DNA from: Cardinalis cardinalis
Taxonomy: Eukaryota; Chordata; Aves; Passeriformes; Cardinalidae
Reading direction: 5' to 3'
Assembly (NCBI GenBank): GCA_014549065.1
Contig: JACDOX010000109.1
Location: 354,195-418,194 of the forward strand
Length of the DNA: 64,000 nt
Made by a program: the position numbers and the translations under genes
The notes under the pieces: generated by a model
Databases searched by the model: none
Told to the model about the DNA's origin: nothing
Seen by the model: the letters and a program-made list of their open reading frames with translations, nothing else
Shown here: in pieces, positions 35,232 to 47,099 of the stretch
How the letters are laid out: each line of letters opens with the position of its first letter
Numbering within the stretch: the first letter of the stretch is position 1

Positions 35232-35372
35232 ATCACAGAATCACAGAATAAACTGAGTCAGAAGNGACCCACAAGAATCATCAAGCCCTGCACAGCACCA
35301 TCCCCAAAAGTCATACAATGNGCCCGAGAGTATTGTCCAAACACTTCTTGAGCTCTGTCAGGCCTCAGCAAC
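35232..35372 (-). repeat. CR1 LINE 3'-end fragment, antisense
   Basis: The plus strand starts with ATCACAGAATCACAGAAT, the reverse complement of the CR1 terminal repeats. It continues AACTGAGTCAGAAG-N-GACCC, ACAAGAATCATCAAG, CCCTGCACAGCACCATCCCC, GAGAGTATTGTCCAAACAC and TTCTTGAGCTCTGTCAGGC. This closely follows the avian CR1 3' region, with a short internal deletion of the usual 'tccaactcctgg' part. The terminal repeats are well kept, so this is the youngest-looking transposon in the window. Confidence 0.9.
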
Positions 35373-35379
35373 AAATCCT

Positions 35380-37270
35380 AATAAAAAGCAGTGATCCCTN
35401 ACTAATTTTATTTCACTTGAAAAACCTTCCTACAAACTTTGTCTATACATATTTTGTATCTATATGGCAACAGGGGCGTTCTTCAAACCTGACTGTGAAT
35501 TCTCCTCTTTTCCTTACTGCAAACCTGCCTTGGGTTTATTTAGGATTGTTTCCTCTCTCATCCACGTTTAGTGGCTGATGCCAATGAGCAATTGGGCTAA
35601 TCAAGGTGTGACACNCAGCAGAGCAGAGGCTGCAGGGGCTCTGTGTGTGTTGGCTGAGTGCTGAGAGGTCCCACTGATTGCCAGCACCCGGCCCCTGCCT
35701 GGGCTATCAGGCGCCGGGAGCTCTCGGCAGCGACTCAAGGCTTGGAAAGGACACAGGAATCCTCTAACAGCACGGAAGGTCCCTCCCCACACAGTGCCAA
35801 ATATCTCCTGTGAGACACTCCCACACTTCCCAGACACATCCAGAGCCCAGCACCGGCTCAGGGTTCTTCACTTCCACAGGGTTCATGTGCCTTCACACCA
35901 CAGAAATTCCCGTCTGCCATAAAGAAATCCAGTCCACTCATGACCCCGCTGCCAAAATTACCCCAAAAGTTACAGTTCGAGGTGCCTGTACACACGGATG
36001 TCTACACCCCTACAAGCACACACATGCACACATAATTACTCAGGGATAAAGCAGGCTTGTAAACTTCCCCTGTTTAGGCATCAAAGAAGGGACTGTTGAT
36101 TTGACTGGAAATTAGAAGAGAGTTTAATAAAAGCATAAGAGAGATCCCAAAGTATTGTGCCTGTGTTGGCATGAGGTGCAGAAGTGCTGCAAAGCACCTC
36201 ATTCTGTCATCAAAAAAAAAAATTATTGTTTGATGTTTACATTTAATTCAGTCTTTTCATTTAGCCAAAAAGCCAGAAGAGTGGCAAAAGAAAAACATGG
36301 TGTTTCATCTGTCTGTTGCTGGGATAAGTAANCTAAACAAGGAACAGACTACAGATAACAAGTTTAAAACATGATGTGGAATAATAAGGATACCATTAAT
36401 ATAGTTTCTCACTCTACTTTTACTCATCTGGACCACATGGTTTTTGGGATGAAGTTGGTGCTATGAGATATATGTTAAAATTCACATTTTGCATTCTTTT
36501 TAGAAGCCCAGAATCCAGATACCAAAAAAAAAGAGTGGGGAAAAAGAGAGGTGAAAAAAATCGCAAAAATTTTCTCAGAAAATTGCCTCAGAATGAAATT
36601 CTGCCCTTTTCTTCTACTCCAAAAAGTCATTACCATCTGACAGCTGTTTAGTGGCATATGTGTGTTGGTGGTACCAGTCCAATTCCTAGTGGGCAGGTGT
36701 CTGCATCACAAAAGCCACCATCACAATTGGCACTAATTGGCACCCTTGCCTGCAGTCTCCATAAAGAAAACAAGGATTAGATGGCACTGAGATCAAATTA
36801 TCCTGTCACTATAAAGGTGATCCCCCCTCTAGGTCAGAAAGGCCCNTTGGCAGGACAGTTTGGGGAAGTTTGCACTTCCTGGGCTCTTGTTCCAACACAG
36901 AGACACAAAATGTTGGGTGTCTGATGCTGGAAATGAGGCTCCTTTCACAGGCGCTTCCACTTTGCCTTTCTAGCTGAATTTCAAAACAAAAAAAAAAACC
37001 AAACCAACACCCAAACTCAAAATTCAAACAACAAACCAGAAAATTCCCTCTTAATTTGGACATTTCCCATACAAACTTGCTATTTTATGCAGATAGTCAC
37101 CACATTGCTGTGCTGGGGTATCAGTATATCTGATGCCTTCCTTTGTATGTTTTTTTCCCTTTTTTTTTTTTTTGGAACAGCATGTGAATTCTGTGATTTT
37201 TCTAAGTATAGGGTGCAAAANACCCTGGAAAGTGGGGGGGAGGGGGGATGTCTTACAGCTCAGCAAGCTT
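35380..37270. other. non-coding stretch, no gene seen
   Basis: Mixed sequence with a GC-richer patch at about 35.6-35.85 kb. Simple runs include A11 near 36210 and T15 near 37157-37171. No gene or transposon is recognised. Confidence 0.55.
37234..37247. repeat. G-run pair (G7-A-G6)
   Basis: Seven G, an A, then six G. This is a guanine-rich stretch with G-quadruplex potential and a likely sequencing trouble spot. Confidence 0.85.
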
Positions 37271-37279
37271 TATGAGGAT

Positions 37280-37620
37280 ATTCTCTTAGTTATTGAGATG
37301 AGTTGAATAATTCTCCACTAATTTATACACCAGTGAAACTGGCCTGTTGGCAAGTCCACAATTAATGCGAATGCCAAGTGGGATTGCAGCTTTGTTTCAT
37401 CTAGGAAAACACTTAGCTGAACAGCAGCTTTCCCAGCTGAAAATGTGTGTCTGTCTTTAAACTTGCAACAGAAGCTGGCATTTCTTCGTTTCCATTCACT
37501 CTATCATTATGATGCATTATACAAAGTAATGATGTAATACTCTGGAAAGCTGAAACGCTAGCTCTTTGCCAAAAATAATAATACAAAAAGTGTACAATTA
37601 TTTTCATCTATGAAAGCCAC
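37280..37620. promoter_or_regulatory. candidate conserved non-coding block
   Basis: AT-rich and repeat-free, with CCACTAATTTATAC near 37315, CACAATTAATGCGAATGCC near 37358, CATTATGATGCATTATAC near 37504 and AAACGCTAGC near 37552. Homeodomain-type words and isolated CpGs cluster. There is no convincing coding frame. Confidence 0.35.
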
Positions 37621-37624
37621 TCTC

Positions 37625-38595
37625 ACTACCATCTCCAGCTCCCCAGTCAAAGAGAAATCTTTCCTAATAGTAGATCATTTCTTTCTGTTTGTGAATCAAA
37701 CATGAATGTGGAAGGGGGGGCCGCCAGCTCATCCGTGCTGAATTACAACTTTAAAAAGATGTAAACATATTCATCACTCCAGCACAGTAGCTTGTCACCA
37801 CACATCCCTCACACCTGCATTTCAGCAGCGGTTTTCCCCTTACCTGTTGTTCCCCTCTGGAAGTGGCTGCACTGGGGCTNAGTGTGAAGGGATGACTGGA
37901 GGCAAAAAAAGGCACCAGGACTTGGATCTTGGTCAAAGGATCAAAATGCCAGGAATTTTTCAGGCCCAATCTTACCAATCCTCACTCACAGAAATNATGT
38001 ATGCACGATGCTGCTGCTTGGGCAGAGATGCAACCTGCCCCAGAGCACAAAAAAGGCCATGAAGGAGCAGAAAGGAGATGTCCTCTGCTTTGGGTCAAGC
38101 ATCTGCTCTGCTGCTTTATCTCCCAGCTCCTACAGCCCCAGTGCCACACACACCCCAACAGCAAAGCCGTGGAAATCCATACGTGGTGGCCTCGCCACGA
38201 GGACCAAAACACATCCACACATTGCCCGGATGGCCACAGATGGCCAGGGAGATGGCAGCTCTGTGACAAACAGTGCCAGCAGCAGGTGATGGAGGTGAAG
38301 CTCTGCAGCAAACTCACCACCTCCAGTGTGGTTTGTGTTTTGGTCATTGTGCTGGTGATCCCAGGACAGGGTTTGCCACTGTCAGTGCTGAGGTCTGGTT
38401 GGGCAGAGAGCTGAGGAGACACCTGGGTGTGTCACAGAGCTCGAGATGGCTTTTTAGGAGGAAAACTACGAAGCAGGATGGAAGGGAAGCGCCTGGGTGC
38501 AGGAGGCAGGCGCTGTGCATCAACCAGGAGCAGGTTTGCCAGGCACAGGGGCCTCTGCTCCCACTGTGATATACAACCCCACAGTAAGTGTATCT
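37625..38595. other. non-coding stretch, no gene seen
   Basis: GC-richer sequence with up to 161-codon frames in all three plus frames and on the minus strand, covering the same bases (37.93-38.6 kb). Mutual overlap and absence of a domain indicate chance frames. Confidence 0.5.
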
Positions 38596-38599
38596 TAAT

Positions 38600-39560
38600 A
38601 ATACAATAAAGTGCTAGCTCTGATTAGAAAAGAAAGATGAATTCTTCTGCTAAACCAGGGTAACCCTAAAAGCGTGTTAACATGAAATACTAAATAAAAT
38701 GCTACTCATCTATAATAAATCTTATTACACATTTTGGCAATTTTACTACTAACATACCGAAGGTTTCAAGCAATGTTTGAAAATAGAAATCTTAAATTGA
38801 ATCATTGTTGCATGAATATATGCAAAATATTCATTTCTAGCACTGTGAGGGTTGAGTGCTTTTAAATTGGAGAAATCACTCATGACTTCACCTTTTCATG
38901 CAAGATAAAGTTGTATGTGGTAACATCATTACAATGTCATGAAAGAAGTGGAAATCATACAACAGTTCTGCCTAAAGCTAATATACAAAAAAGTACTTCT
39001 ATATTTTTCAATATTGTCCAATATTTAAAGGTGCAGTACGAGGCTTTAAATATATTAAAAAAATCATTAGACTTCAGATGTCAGTGCGGCCTTCACTGAG
39101 TACTGAGACTAATAAAATCATTGATGAGATCTCTTTAATATTTAACAGAATTCATGTCTTAGGTACTAGCCTATTTTCAACTCCAGTATCTTCGGAGGGA
39201 ACTAAATATAGAAATAAAAACAGCAAACGATTTATGTGACGGTCATTATGGATTTTTTTNAACTAGGGCACTAAAATTAAACTATTTACTCAATAATACT
39301 GTCATAACAACAGAGGAAACGCTGCGACATTTAAATAGTCTTTCCTATAAATCCTTTAGCAGGAGATTACTTCAAAAGTACATAACACTATTATACACAT
39401 TAACAATCAGTAAATTCAATCAGCAAAAACGAACGAGCGGATTTTGCAGCGAGTTGCCGCACCATGAATCGCCAATATAGAGCTCAGAAGACTTCTGCAA
39501 TCTTAAAGGTGTTTTAAAAGAGTGGGAAAGGGATAATTTGAGTTTATATACTTTTTTTCC
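38600..39560. promoter_or_regulatory. long AT-rich candidate conserved block
   Basis: Nearly 1 kb of AT-rich, repeat-free sequence. CpGs cluster at its 3' end (GAACGAGCGG, GCAGCGAGTTGCCGC and GAATCGCC at about 39430-39472). Words include ATGAATATATGCAAAAT near 38812 (POU-like), ACGATTTATGTGACGG near 39227 and ATTCAATCAGC (PBX-like) near 39415. The longest frame is only 62 codons. This is one of the best candidates for deep conservation by texture. Confidence 0.4.
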
Positions 39561-39564
39561 TTTT

Positions 39565-39935
39565 CTTCCCTGTGATTAAAAAAAAAAAAATAGGCCTGGA
39601 AGTTCAGCCTCAGAAGTAGAAGTTACATTAAAAAAGTCTACTGCATAGTTTAATTATATTATTTTTTATAGCATGTGAGGGGGAAAAAGAGAAGGAAAAT
39701 CAGGCAAGGCAATCACCCAGGGTCAGGTTCAACTTTAAACCCTGGTACAGATGAAACAGATAGCTCCATCTCGTCACAGCAGCCGCTGCTCCAGAGCCTG
39801 GAGGCACGGAGATGCAAAGCCAAAACATCTCCACCTTCCAGTCCCAGCCCCGCCGCCCCAAATACTCGCGTTTGCTAAAACAAGAACGTGCGTTTCTAAA
39901 TTACTGCCTCCTTTTTATGTTAAAAAATATATGTT
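39565..39935. other. non-coding spacer
   Basis: A12-type runs (about 39578) and mixed sequence between the AT-rich block and the CpG-dense patch. Short plus-strand frames here have no domain. Confidence 0.5.
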
Positions 39936-39939
39936 TTGA

Positions 39940-40115
39940 AGTCCCACCTGCCGTGGCCGGGCGGTTGCTAGGTGACGGTGCCGCACGGGCCGTCGCCGGT
40001 GATGGATGGCCTGGCTGGCGGCGGTCCCCGCTCCGCCACCACCACCCGTGCCCTCCAATGGCGCTGCCACCAGCCAGCACGGAGGCTGCCAAGGCCACGG
40101 CCAGATTTTGGCAGC
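39940..40115. promoter_or_regulatory. CpG-dense patch with RFX/X-box-like site
   Basis: About 170 bp with many CpGs (GCCGGGCGG, GACGGTGCCGC, GGCCGTCGCCGG, GGCGGCGG, CTCCGCC). At 39964-39976 the word GTTGCTAGGTGAC matches an RFX X-box (exact GTTGCTAGG half and an imperfect second half). A CCAAT word follows near 40056. The patch is short for an island, but its composition contrasts with its surroundings. Promoter or enhancer role is inference. Confidence 0.45.
39964..39976 (+). promoter_or_regulatory. RFX X-box-like motif
   Basis: GTTGCTAGGTGAC: an imperfect inverted repeat resembling the RFX-family X-box (GTTGCYAGGYAAC-like). RFX factors control ciliary and some neural genes; no target is visible here. 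Confidence 0.45.
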
Positions 40116-40875
40116 ACAAAGGTTGGGCTGCCCTGGACCAGCCCAGCCANGGGGATGTCAGTGTGTCACCAGTGGCTTCACCACTCTTCTGGATCAGGCA
40201 GCGGTGCCAAAGCCAACAGGAGCGTGAAATGGCCCCAAGGGGTTATGAGAGCCTGTCTGAAAAGGAATGACGGCAGTGTTGTGGTTCAGGAGAACCCTCA
40301 ACAGGCATGGGTGCTCAAAGGTGATGCTCCACAGGCTGCTCTGGCCACCAGCAGATCCTGGCCAGCACTGTCACCAAGACTGTCTGTATCNAAGATGTTC
40401 ACAAAACAGGTTGTGGGTTCCTCTTGCGTTGGTGCCGCAAGTGGTGCACCTGTCTGGTCAACCCTCTGCTCATCCACCACATCTCCACCTTCACGGATTC
40501 ACTGGGATGCAGAAAGTGAGGGAAAGAGCCTTTTTAACAGAACCCCTCGTATGTGAGCAGTGGACAAGGGTGAGTCCTGCTGCAGGCTGGCTGGGAATGC
40601 AAACCCCAGGCACAGNGAGGGCTGTTCCCTCACAGATAACCCCAACAAGCTGCCCTGGTCATCACAGGGTTCCTATCTCCTGTCCTGACTGCACTGCCAA
40701 AACTGTACCCGTCATGAGATGCCCGGGAGCTGGGCACAACTGGGAAGTTCTTTGTTTCCCAGCTGACACCAGTGCAATTCCCACCTCCATCAGGCCTCAC
40801 CTCACCAGGGCTTCCACACGCTCATTTTGTTTAAAAATACACAGCGAGGACATGCCAATGAAACAAACAATTTGG
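40116..40875. other. non-coding stretch, no gene seen
   Basis: GC-richer sequence with two overlapping plus-strand frames (194 and 205 codons) in different frames, each crossing N bases and without domains. These are the expected by-product of GC-rich sequence with few stops. Confidence 0.5.
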
Positions 40876-40879
40876 TGGT

Positions 40880-41255
40880 GTTAATCCACAGATTATTGAC
40901 AAGATGAATGAGATTCCTTGGGTCTAATGCTCTCCGCTACTCAAGGGCTAGCTAAGCTCTATTTTTTCAAATGTGTGGATTTTGAAATGATGGATCATAA
41001 TAACAGAGCTGGTGCCTATGAATGGGGATTGCAAACACTTAATATTTCAATAGAAGTGTGTGCAACATGATCCAATCACTCTGAAAAATGTACAAAATGG
41101 AAATATATAAAGAAAGCAGCTGGCATGAAAGAGAATAAACAAAGAAATATTGATAAAACTCTGTATGGATTAGGCAAAATATATTCAAGCGGCATTTGAA
41201 TAATCTCATCTATATTTATATGTGTGTACATAATATATACATTCAAAACACAGAA
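40880..41255. promoter_or_regulatory. candidate conserved non-coding block
   Basis: An AT-rich, repeat-free block with GTGTTAATCCACAG near 40876, ATGGATCATAATAAC near 40990, CTTAATATTTC near 41038, TGATCCAATCACTC near 41069 and GAATAATCTC near 41198. No coding frame is seen. It ends in an AT/TG-rich simple stretch at about 41210-41245. Confidence 0.35.
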
Positions 41256-43430
41256 AGATTTCTTACCTCATCATTTCCCTGCTTTGAAGGACAGATCTCT
41301 GAATTAACACCCCGCCCTGCAAACCAGAGGGCTGTGCTCATGCACGAGAACCAGAACTCCCCAGATGCCGCTCGTGCCTTGAGAGCGTGCTCACGGCGCG
41401 GGGGCGGCTCTGAGAGGAGCTCAGCACCCCTCTGCCCCGACTCAGGGAAAGCACATTTCATGTTAAACCCACGAGGGACCCCTTGGAAGATCCATCTTGT
41501 CGTTCATTAGATTAATTTCTCGCGTGTTTTTATACGGCGCACCGCAGCGGTTTGAGGAGCAGGCCAGGAGGANCCATCTGCATTGCACTTCCACTGGAGT
41601 GTTTACTGCCCTGTGTCTCTGAGGTGAAACCAATCTGGCCACTGAGAGCTGCTGTTATCTCGGAGCTAAGTCAGGTTCAAGGCAGAAAATGCACTGTTCT
41701 ANCACACGGCTCCCTGACCCACAGCACGTCCCTGCAGCTGACTGGGAGAGCTGCTGGGGACCACGCACGCCCACTGAACCCACACCAAAGTTCCACAGGC
41801 TGGCTTAGGCCTCTAATTAAAAAAAAAATTAGGCTAAATGATGCTACTTTGCAACTGAGGCAGGCTGGGAGGGCGCACAAAAGTGGTGAGTGCAGCTCAG
41901 CGGATGGGTGGGAGCTCATTGTGCTGGAGGAGCTTCCTATTGAATCTGAGCCCCAAGCTATGCTGCAGCTTGAGGAAGGAAGTGGTGGTAGCAACCTTCT
42001 CTCATGACTTTCTGCCTTCTTGCNCTCCCTGCACTTCTCCCACCAGATCATTGCCAGTTTTGTCCAGGCCACTTTGAGTTACAAGGGGAACCAGCTCAGC
42101 ACCCCCCAGCTCTCTACAATCACTCAGTACCAATTTACCCCTTTGGGCTTGTGTTGTGGGGCTTTCCCCTCTTTTAATCACAGCTGCCCTAAAAGCCACT
42201 TCCCCCCACCAGAGCAGCTGCCCTCTGCAGAGATGGGGATCACAGTCAGCTCCTCAAGGGTGTTTTTCCATGGGAGTATTCCATACCCCATCTCAGCCTC
42301 NGTGAGGCTCTCCACCAGCCAGGCCACCCCATGAACCAGGGCTGCTCTGGAGCCCCACACAGCAGCATGCCAGGCTGCTGGCTCTTCTCTGCATTGCTGG
42401 CTGATGGGTCTCCAGCACTGCTCCCTGGTTTCACAAAGTACCAGCTGGTTTTGGACTGGAAAACATAGAAAAACTGAGCCCCTTTAGTTTGCTGAATCCG
42501 TGTGACTGCAGGTGATGCCTGGGAATAATTTTGCCAGCAAAACCCTTGGTCACAGCAATACTATCAGACACACACCACCTAAAACAGAACAGAAAAGAGT
42601 CTCAATTGCTTAAAGCAGCAGGCCTGTAGCCAGGAAGGGAGTGTGGGGCAGCAGCCCAGACTCTGCTGCTCTCCTCCCTCAGCTCAATAGTGTCATTTAT
42701 TACTGTAAACCCTAAACCCAAGTTCAGTCCCAGCAGATTAAGAGGTAGCACTTCCCAACACATGCAGCTTCTGGCCACCCAGCACCATTTAGGTGACTCC
42801 AGAGACCAAACTCAGTGTCTCTGCACGCCACAGCACAGCTCTACCTGCACTCCCCAAGCACAGGTTCTCTAGCACTGACTTCACTGAGCAGAAGTTAGAG
42901 CACCTCATCCTAACCCACCTGCAGTGGGTTTACTGGCAGGTCAGCAGCTCTGCTTGCACAGTCCCTGAGCAGAACAGCACCTGCTTGGCTGTGTGACCCA
43001 GCAGACCCTTATGTGGAACATGTTGGGATCACCTTGCCTGGAAGCAACCCTCTGGTAGCATTAACATCTAGAAGGATGGAGATGATTCAAACATCTTCTG
43101 GCAACGTGCTGCCATTTCTAGCTGAGCATGAGAGACAGGACAGAAGGGTTTTGGACCGGGTGTGAATTTCCAAGGACATCACAAACCAGGAGAGGATATC
43201 TGAAACCTAACCCAGCTACAACCAGAAGTTTAATTCTGCCTTTTTACATGCCTGGTTTGCTCCCGTCTTACTTTGCCAGCCTATGTCTGAGCACTTACAA
43301 ATTCCAAGCAGTCTGTAGTTCCCCCAGATTTACACGCAGCTCTGGTCAAAATCTGTCGCTGAATACCAGACTTGTATAATGAGCCTGAGATATTCCATTG
43401 CATTTGTGACTCACATGATGGGAAGCAGCA
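41256..43430. other. non-coding stretch, no gene seen
   Basis: Mixed to GC-richer sequence. Plus and minus frames (up to 151 codons) overlap near 41.55-42.07 kb and cross N bases. A small CpG patch occurs at about 41393-41405. No gene or transposon is recognised. Confidence 0.55.
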
Positions 43431-43437
43431 CCATGAG

Positions 43438-43454
43438 ACACACACACACACACA
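43438..43454. repeat. (AC)n microsatellite
   Basis: An uninterrupted 17-base AC dinucleotide run. It could be polymorphic. Confidence 0.95.
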
Positions 43455-43746
43455 GAGCCCAGAGCAGAGGTTTCAAACAGCAGCAGCTTTTCTCCTGGCA
43501 CAGGGCAGGGGCTCCTTGGTTTCTTGAGCANGTGGGCTACCTGACAAGCAGCGAGCCCCCTTACTTTTGACTACCAGGCTTTAAATCAGGGCTGTTTGGC
43601 AATTCATTAGTGCCTGCTAACTGTTAAACACAGGCAAGTTCAAAAACATGCATATGTTTCCCTCCCTGCCTCCCAGGTGGTCTCTGTTTCAAGCAGCAAC
43701 CTTTTCACTTCGTGCATGAAGCCTTGTAAACTTCCCGTGGCTACAC

Positions 43747-43790
43747 CAGCGGTTCCNAACCGGGAGCCGCGGTCTCTGAAGAGCAGGAAA
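43747..43790. repeat. possible hAT-type terminal remnant
   Basis: CAGCGGTTCC-N-AACCGGGAG followed by CCGCGG resembles the terminal inverted repeat and subterminal region of hAT-Charlie-type DNA transposons ('CAG.GGTTC.CAACCGGGGG.CCGCGG'). No matching opposite end or target-site duplication was found by eye. It is a weak call. Confidence 0.25.
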
Positions 43791-43849
43791 CTCCATCTGC
43801 TGATCTCCGGCTATGGAGATGCCATTCGTTTCTCCTTGAAAGTTTATTG

Positions 43850-44175
43850 TCAGAATTACTGAAATGTACACAAATGTCTGTATTTGAAGGTGAAATTTGG
43901 TGGAAAAATAAAGATATAATAGGATCCTTTCTTATATAATTTCCTGGTGTGATGTCTGTCTGAAAAATGAAGTGAAATTATATGATGTCAAAAAATCATG
44001 TTTCAAAATGATTGACAACATGCGAGTGTTTTGCGTTGTGAAATGAGGTGGAAAATTTTAATTGCATGATGGAAGGACATAATATTTATTAGAACCTTGT
44101 AACCACACTGGATTTCAGTGGAAAGGACACAATTTTAAATTTTATATTAATACTTCGGGCTAAATCCTAAATGAA
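43850..44175. promoter_or_regulatory. candidate conserved non-coding block
   Basis: AT-rich and repeat-free with a PBX/MEIS-type TGATTGACAA near 44010. It also has TTTTAATTGCATG near 44056, several ATAATATTTATTAG-type words and CpGs in AT context (ATGCGAGTG, TTGCGTTG near 44020-44037). No coding frame is seen. Confidence 0.35.
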
Positions 44176-44179
44176 CACA

Positions 44180-47095
44180 CAGAAGCAGAATTCCGCCTCG
44201 GAATCTGCGAGTAAGTTTTTAATTTCTAATAATAAAACAGCATCTACAGGGTTGGCACATCACCATAGTGACAAAAAGACTCCCTCATTCATGCACTGCT
44301 ATTCTGATGTGAGCAATGTTCAGTGCCCTGCTCCCAGGTCACCAGAGAAATGGTGCTCTGGGCACACGGGGCTTTGATAAGGGTCTGACAAAGAACTGGG
44401 CAGGAAATCCTAGGAAAATCAAAACCAGCTGATAATTCCAAGCCCAGTTCCATCTTTACCAGTGACCATGGGCTCACATCCACACCTGAGTGCTAACTAA
44501 CCCAGTCCTTGCAGACAGGAGCAGGGAATAAATCCCAGGATCCAACTNGTACCAGAGAAAATCCCAAGTAAACAGCAACGAGTTTGAGGAGAGTCNTGGG
44601 TGACTGTGTGGTTGGTTTATTAGCAGGCTGGCCAGTGCAGCACCAGACAGTTTGGAGCCCTCAAAGAAAGTGATCTTAGAGAAGGAAAAAGCTGAGGTAA
44701 TTTAAAAAACAGAGATATGTATTTACATGGAGGTAAGTCAAAGCAATCAATCGTAGCTTTAGGATGTGCCCCAAATAAGTCTTATGTCAGTAAGGAATCT
44801 GGATCAGAAATCTATTTAAGATTCAGCAACATCAGTTATATTTCCTGTNCCTTCCTCCCACCTGGTGCAAAAGGGACTTGAGGCACTGAGAGACNGCAAA
44901 GAAACTTATTCCTTCCCCTCCTGAATTCTGGCACTTTTCTGAGTCTGTTGATAACATCAGAGGCTGAGGGAAAAGGCAAAGGAAATATTTGGGCCCAAGA
45001 TTTGCCAAGCAGCAGCCCAGAGAGGTGCAGGAGCACGGCAGCTTTGCCACCAGTGCCTCCAGNAAAGGGCTGGATTAACCAGAGGCCTTTTCCCAGAGAT
45101 CTCTTTCCACCTGAGCTTTCCTGACCAGGAAATGACCAGAGCACAGGGAAACTCCTGTGACACATCTCCTCTCACCCATTTGTGCAGCGTCAGGTTTGTG
45201 TTTGAGGATCTGGGTTTAATCTGAGGATGTAAGATTGATCAGTCAGTCCATACCCAACTTGAGTTGGATTCCACTCTCCCCAGCCTGCCCAGGATCCCTG
45301 AACCACCCATGGCAAGGCAAAAAGAAAGCCATCCTTAAGTACCAAAGTGGAATACAAAGGCAAGAAAAGCAGAATTCTCTGTGAAGGCAGAGTAAGTCAC
45401 GATGACTGTGGAAAGACAACTTCTAAATACGCTGTAATGGCTCTCACTTAAAAAAAAAGAAATCCATGTAATCAAAATAAAAAGCATGGACAATCCACAA
45501 GTCCAAAGGAAATTTTGAGAGAAAAGCAGCAAACTCAACCAAGCTGAGTCCCTTTCTGTTCATGGCTGCATTATAAATGTCTGTGTGGAGTTGAAGACAA
45601 CAGTTAAAATTATATCCATCGAGCCTAAAGGAAGCAGTAGGGTGGGAGAAATACGGAAAGCTGCACAGGGGAAACAAAAAGGTTTCAAATTCTGTCAGAG
45701 GCTCAGTATAGCAGTAATTCACAGAAATTTGGGCTAGGACATAAATCTCAGCATTGGAATCCTAAAGGGTCACAGAATGGTCTGCAGCTAGTCAAGCAGA
45801 AGAGGTCAGAAATTAAAATGGTTAGCAATGAGTAGTAAGAAACCTTAGGTCCTTAAAGAATTGTTCAAAATGGATATTTATGCTCCTTGCACAGGAAGGA
45901 AGAGATTTTTCTCTTCTCCATCAAATTAGCTTTGACTGAGTCCTGGGAACAAAATATCCTCCTGAATATTCTCACCAGCTTTTGAAAGGTTTCTTTTTTA
46001 TCTGTACACCTCCACCAAGCAAACCATCCTGCAGAAAAGTTTTGCCCACACCCCGAGAGAGGGATTTGCTCATCTCTGCGTGAGAAGGGCTTGTGTGCCT
46101 TTTTCCATACTAGGGCAGAAAACAGCAAGGAAGGGTTTATCCCACTGAGCAAGGGACTTCCCAGAACTCCAGTCCTGGCAAGGCTGGCAACACCTGGCAG
46201 CTAACCCATGACAGATTAACCTGGCCCAGCTGACCGGTGTGCAGAGGGTCCTGTCACACCCTCAGCAGCCCTGCTGGTGTCCCAGGCAGGAGGGGACCAT
46301 CCTGCACGTTGCCCAGCACTGCAACAAGCCCAGCCCCTAACACCTGACGTGTGCTCATTCCCTGAAGTGCTGCCCAAAGTCCAAACTGTGGGAGCCAAAC
46401 CCAAATGCCTGCGAAATCTGAACAATGGAATAAGGGGGAAAAAAAAGTTGTAAAAATGTATTAGATCTTTCTGAATAAGAAGGAGCTGAGGAAATGACAA
46501 TCTGCTTGCCATTATTCCGTGAGGAGGAGGAAGAAAGCCAGATCAATTATTAATTTCAAGTCACTCAGGCAGCACTCCATCAGGCTCTTTTATAGGTCAG
46601 AAATGTTACCGGGTAAACATGGCTGGGAAACAAATTCCTGCTCTGCCCTCAAACCAGGAGCAGTTACGGATGGACCTGGGAAGCCCCACACCCTGGAAGC
46701 CTCCACAGGGCACACTCACCCCCCTGCACTGCTCAGCCCTGCCCCTGGTATCTGCCAAGGTTTGCACTTCCCCACGTTCTTGGGTCAGCTCTTTCCTCCT
46801 TCCCTTTCATGTGCTCATACATTTTTTTGCAATCTGGGATCTTCATTGAGCGCATCAAGTCCACCACTTAATCAGAGAGAGATTTTTGGAAGGAGCCTGG
46901 AGCAATTCAGCAGTAAAGACTGCGCTTTCTGCAGATTACTGCTCCCCAAATTGCTCTTTGCTCCAGCCATTATAAAGCGAAAGAAAGTGCTTGCATCCTG
47001 TACTTGAATATTAATTAAACATTTTTTTAATAATGCTACATGAAACACCTGTGTCCCTGCATACACCAGAGAAAATTATTGCAATAGGGTGAAAT
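44180..47095. other. non-coding stretch, no gene seen
   Basis: Mixed composition. Frames of 60-162 codons lie on both strands, mostly overlapping, and none has a domain. No transposon copy is recognised. Confidence 0.55.
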
Positions 47096-47099
47096 AAAA

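Noticed and set aside
37929..38422. Frames of 93-161 codons in several phases
   Set aside because: They cover the same bases in multiple frames on both strands, so no single one is favoured.
39972..40884. Two long plus-strand frames (194 and 205 codons)
   Set aside because: They overlap in different frames, cross N bases and lie in GC-rich DNA where stop codons are scarce. No domain was recognised.
42706..42719. Telomere-like GTAAACCCTAAACC
   Set aside because: Only two short units, not the vertebrate TTAGGG repeat; too short to be an interstitial telomere.
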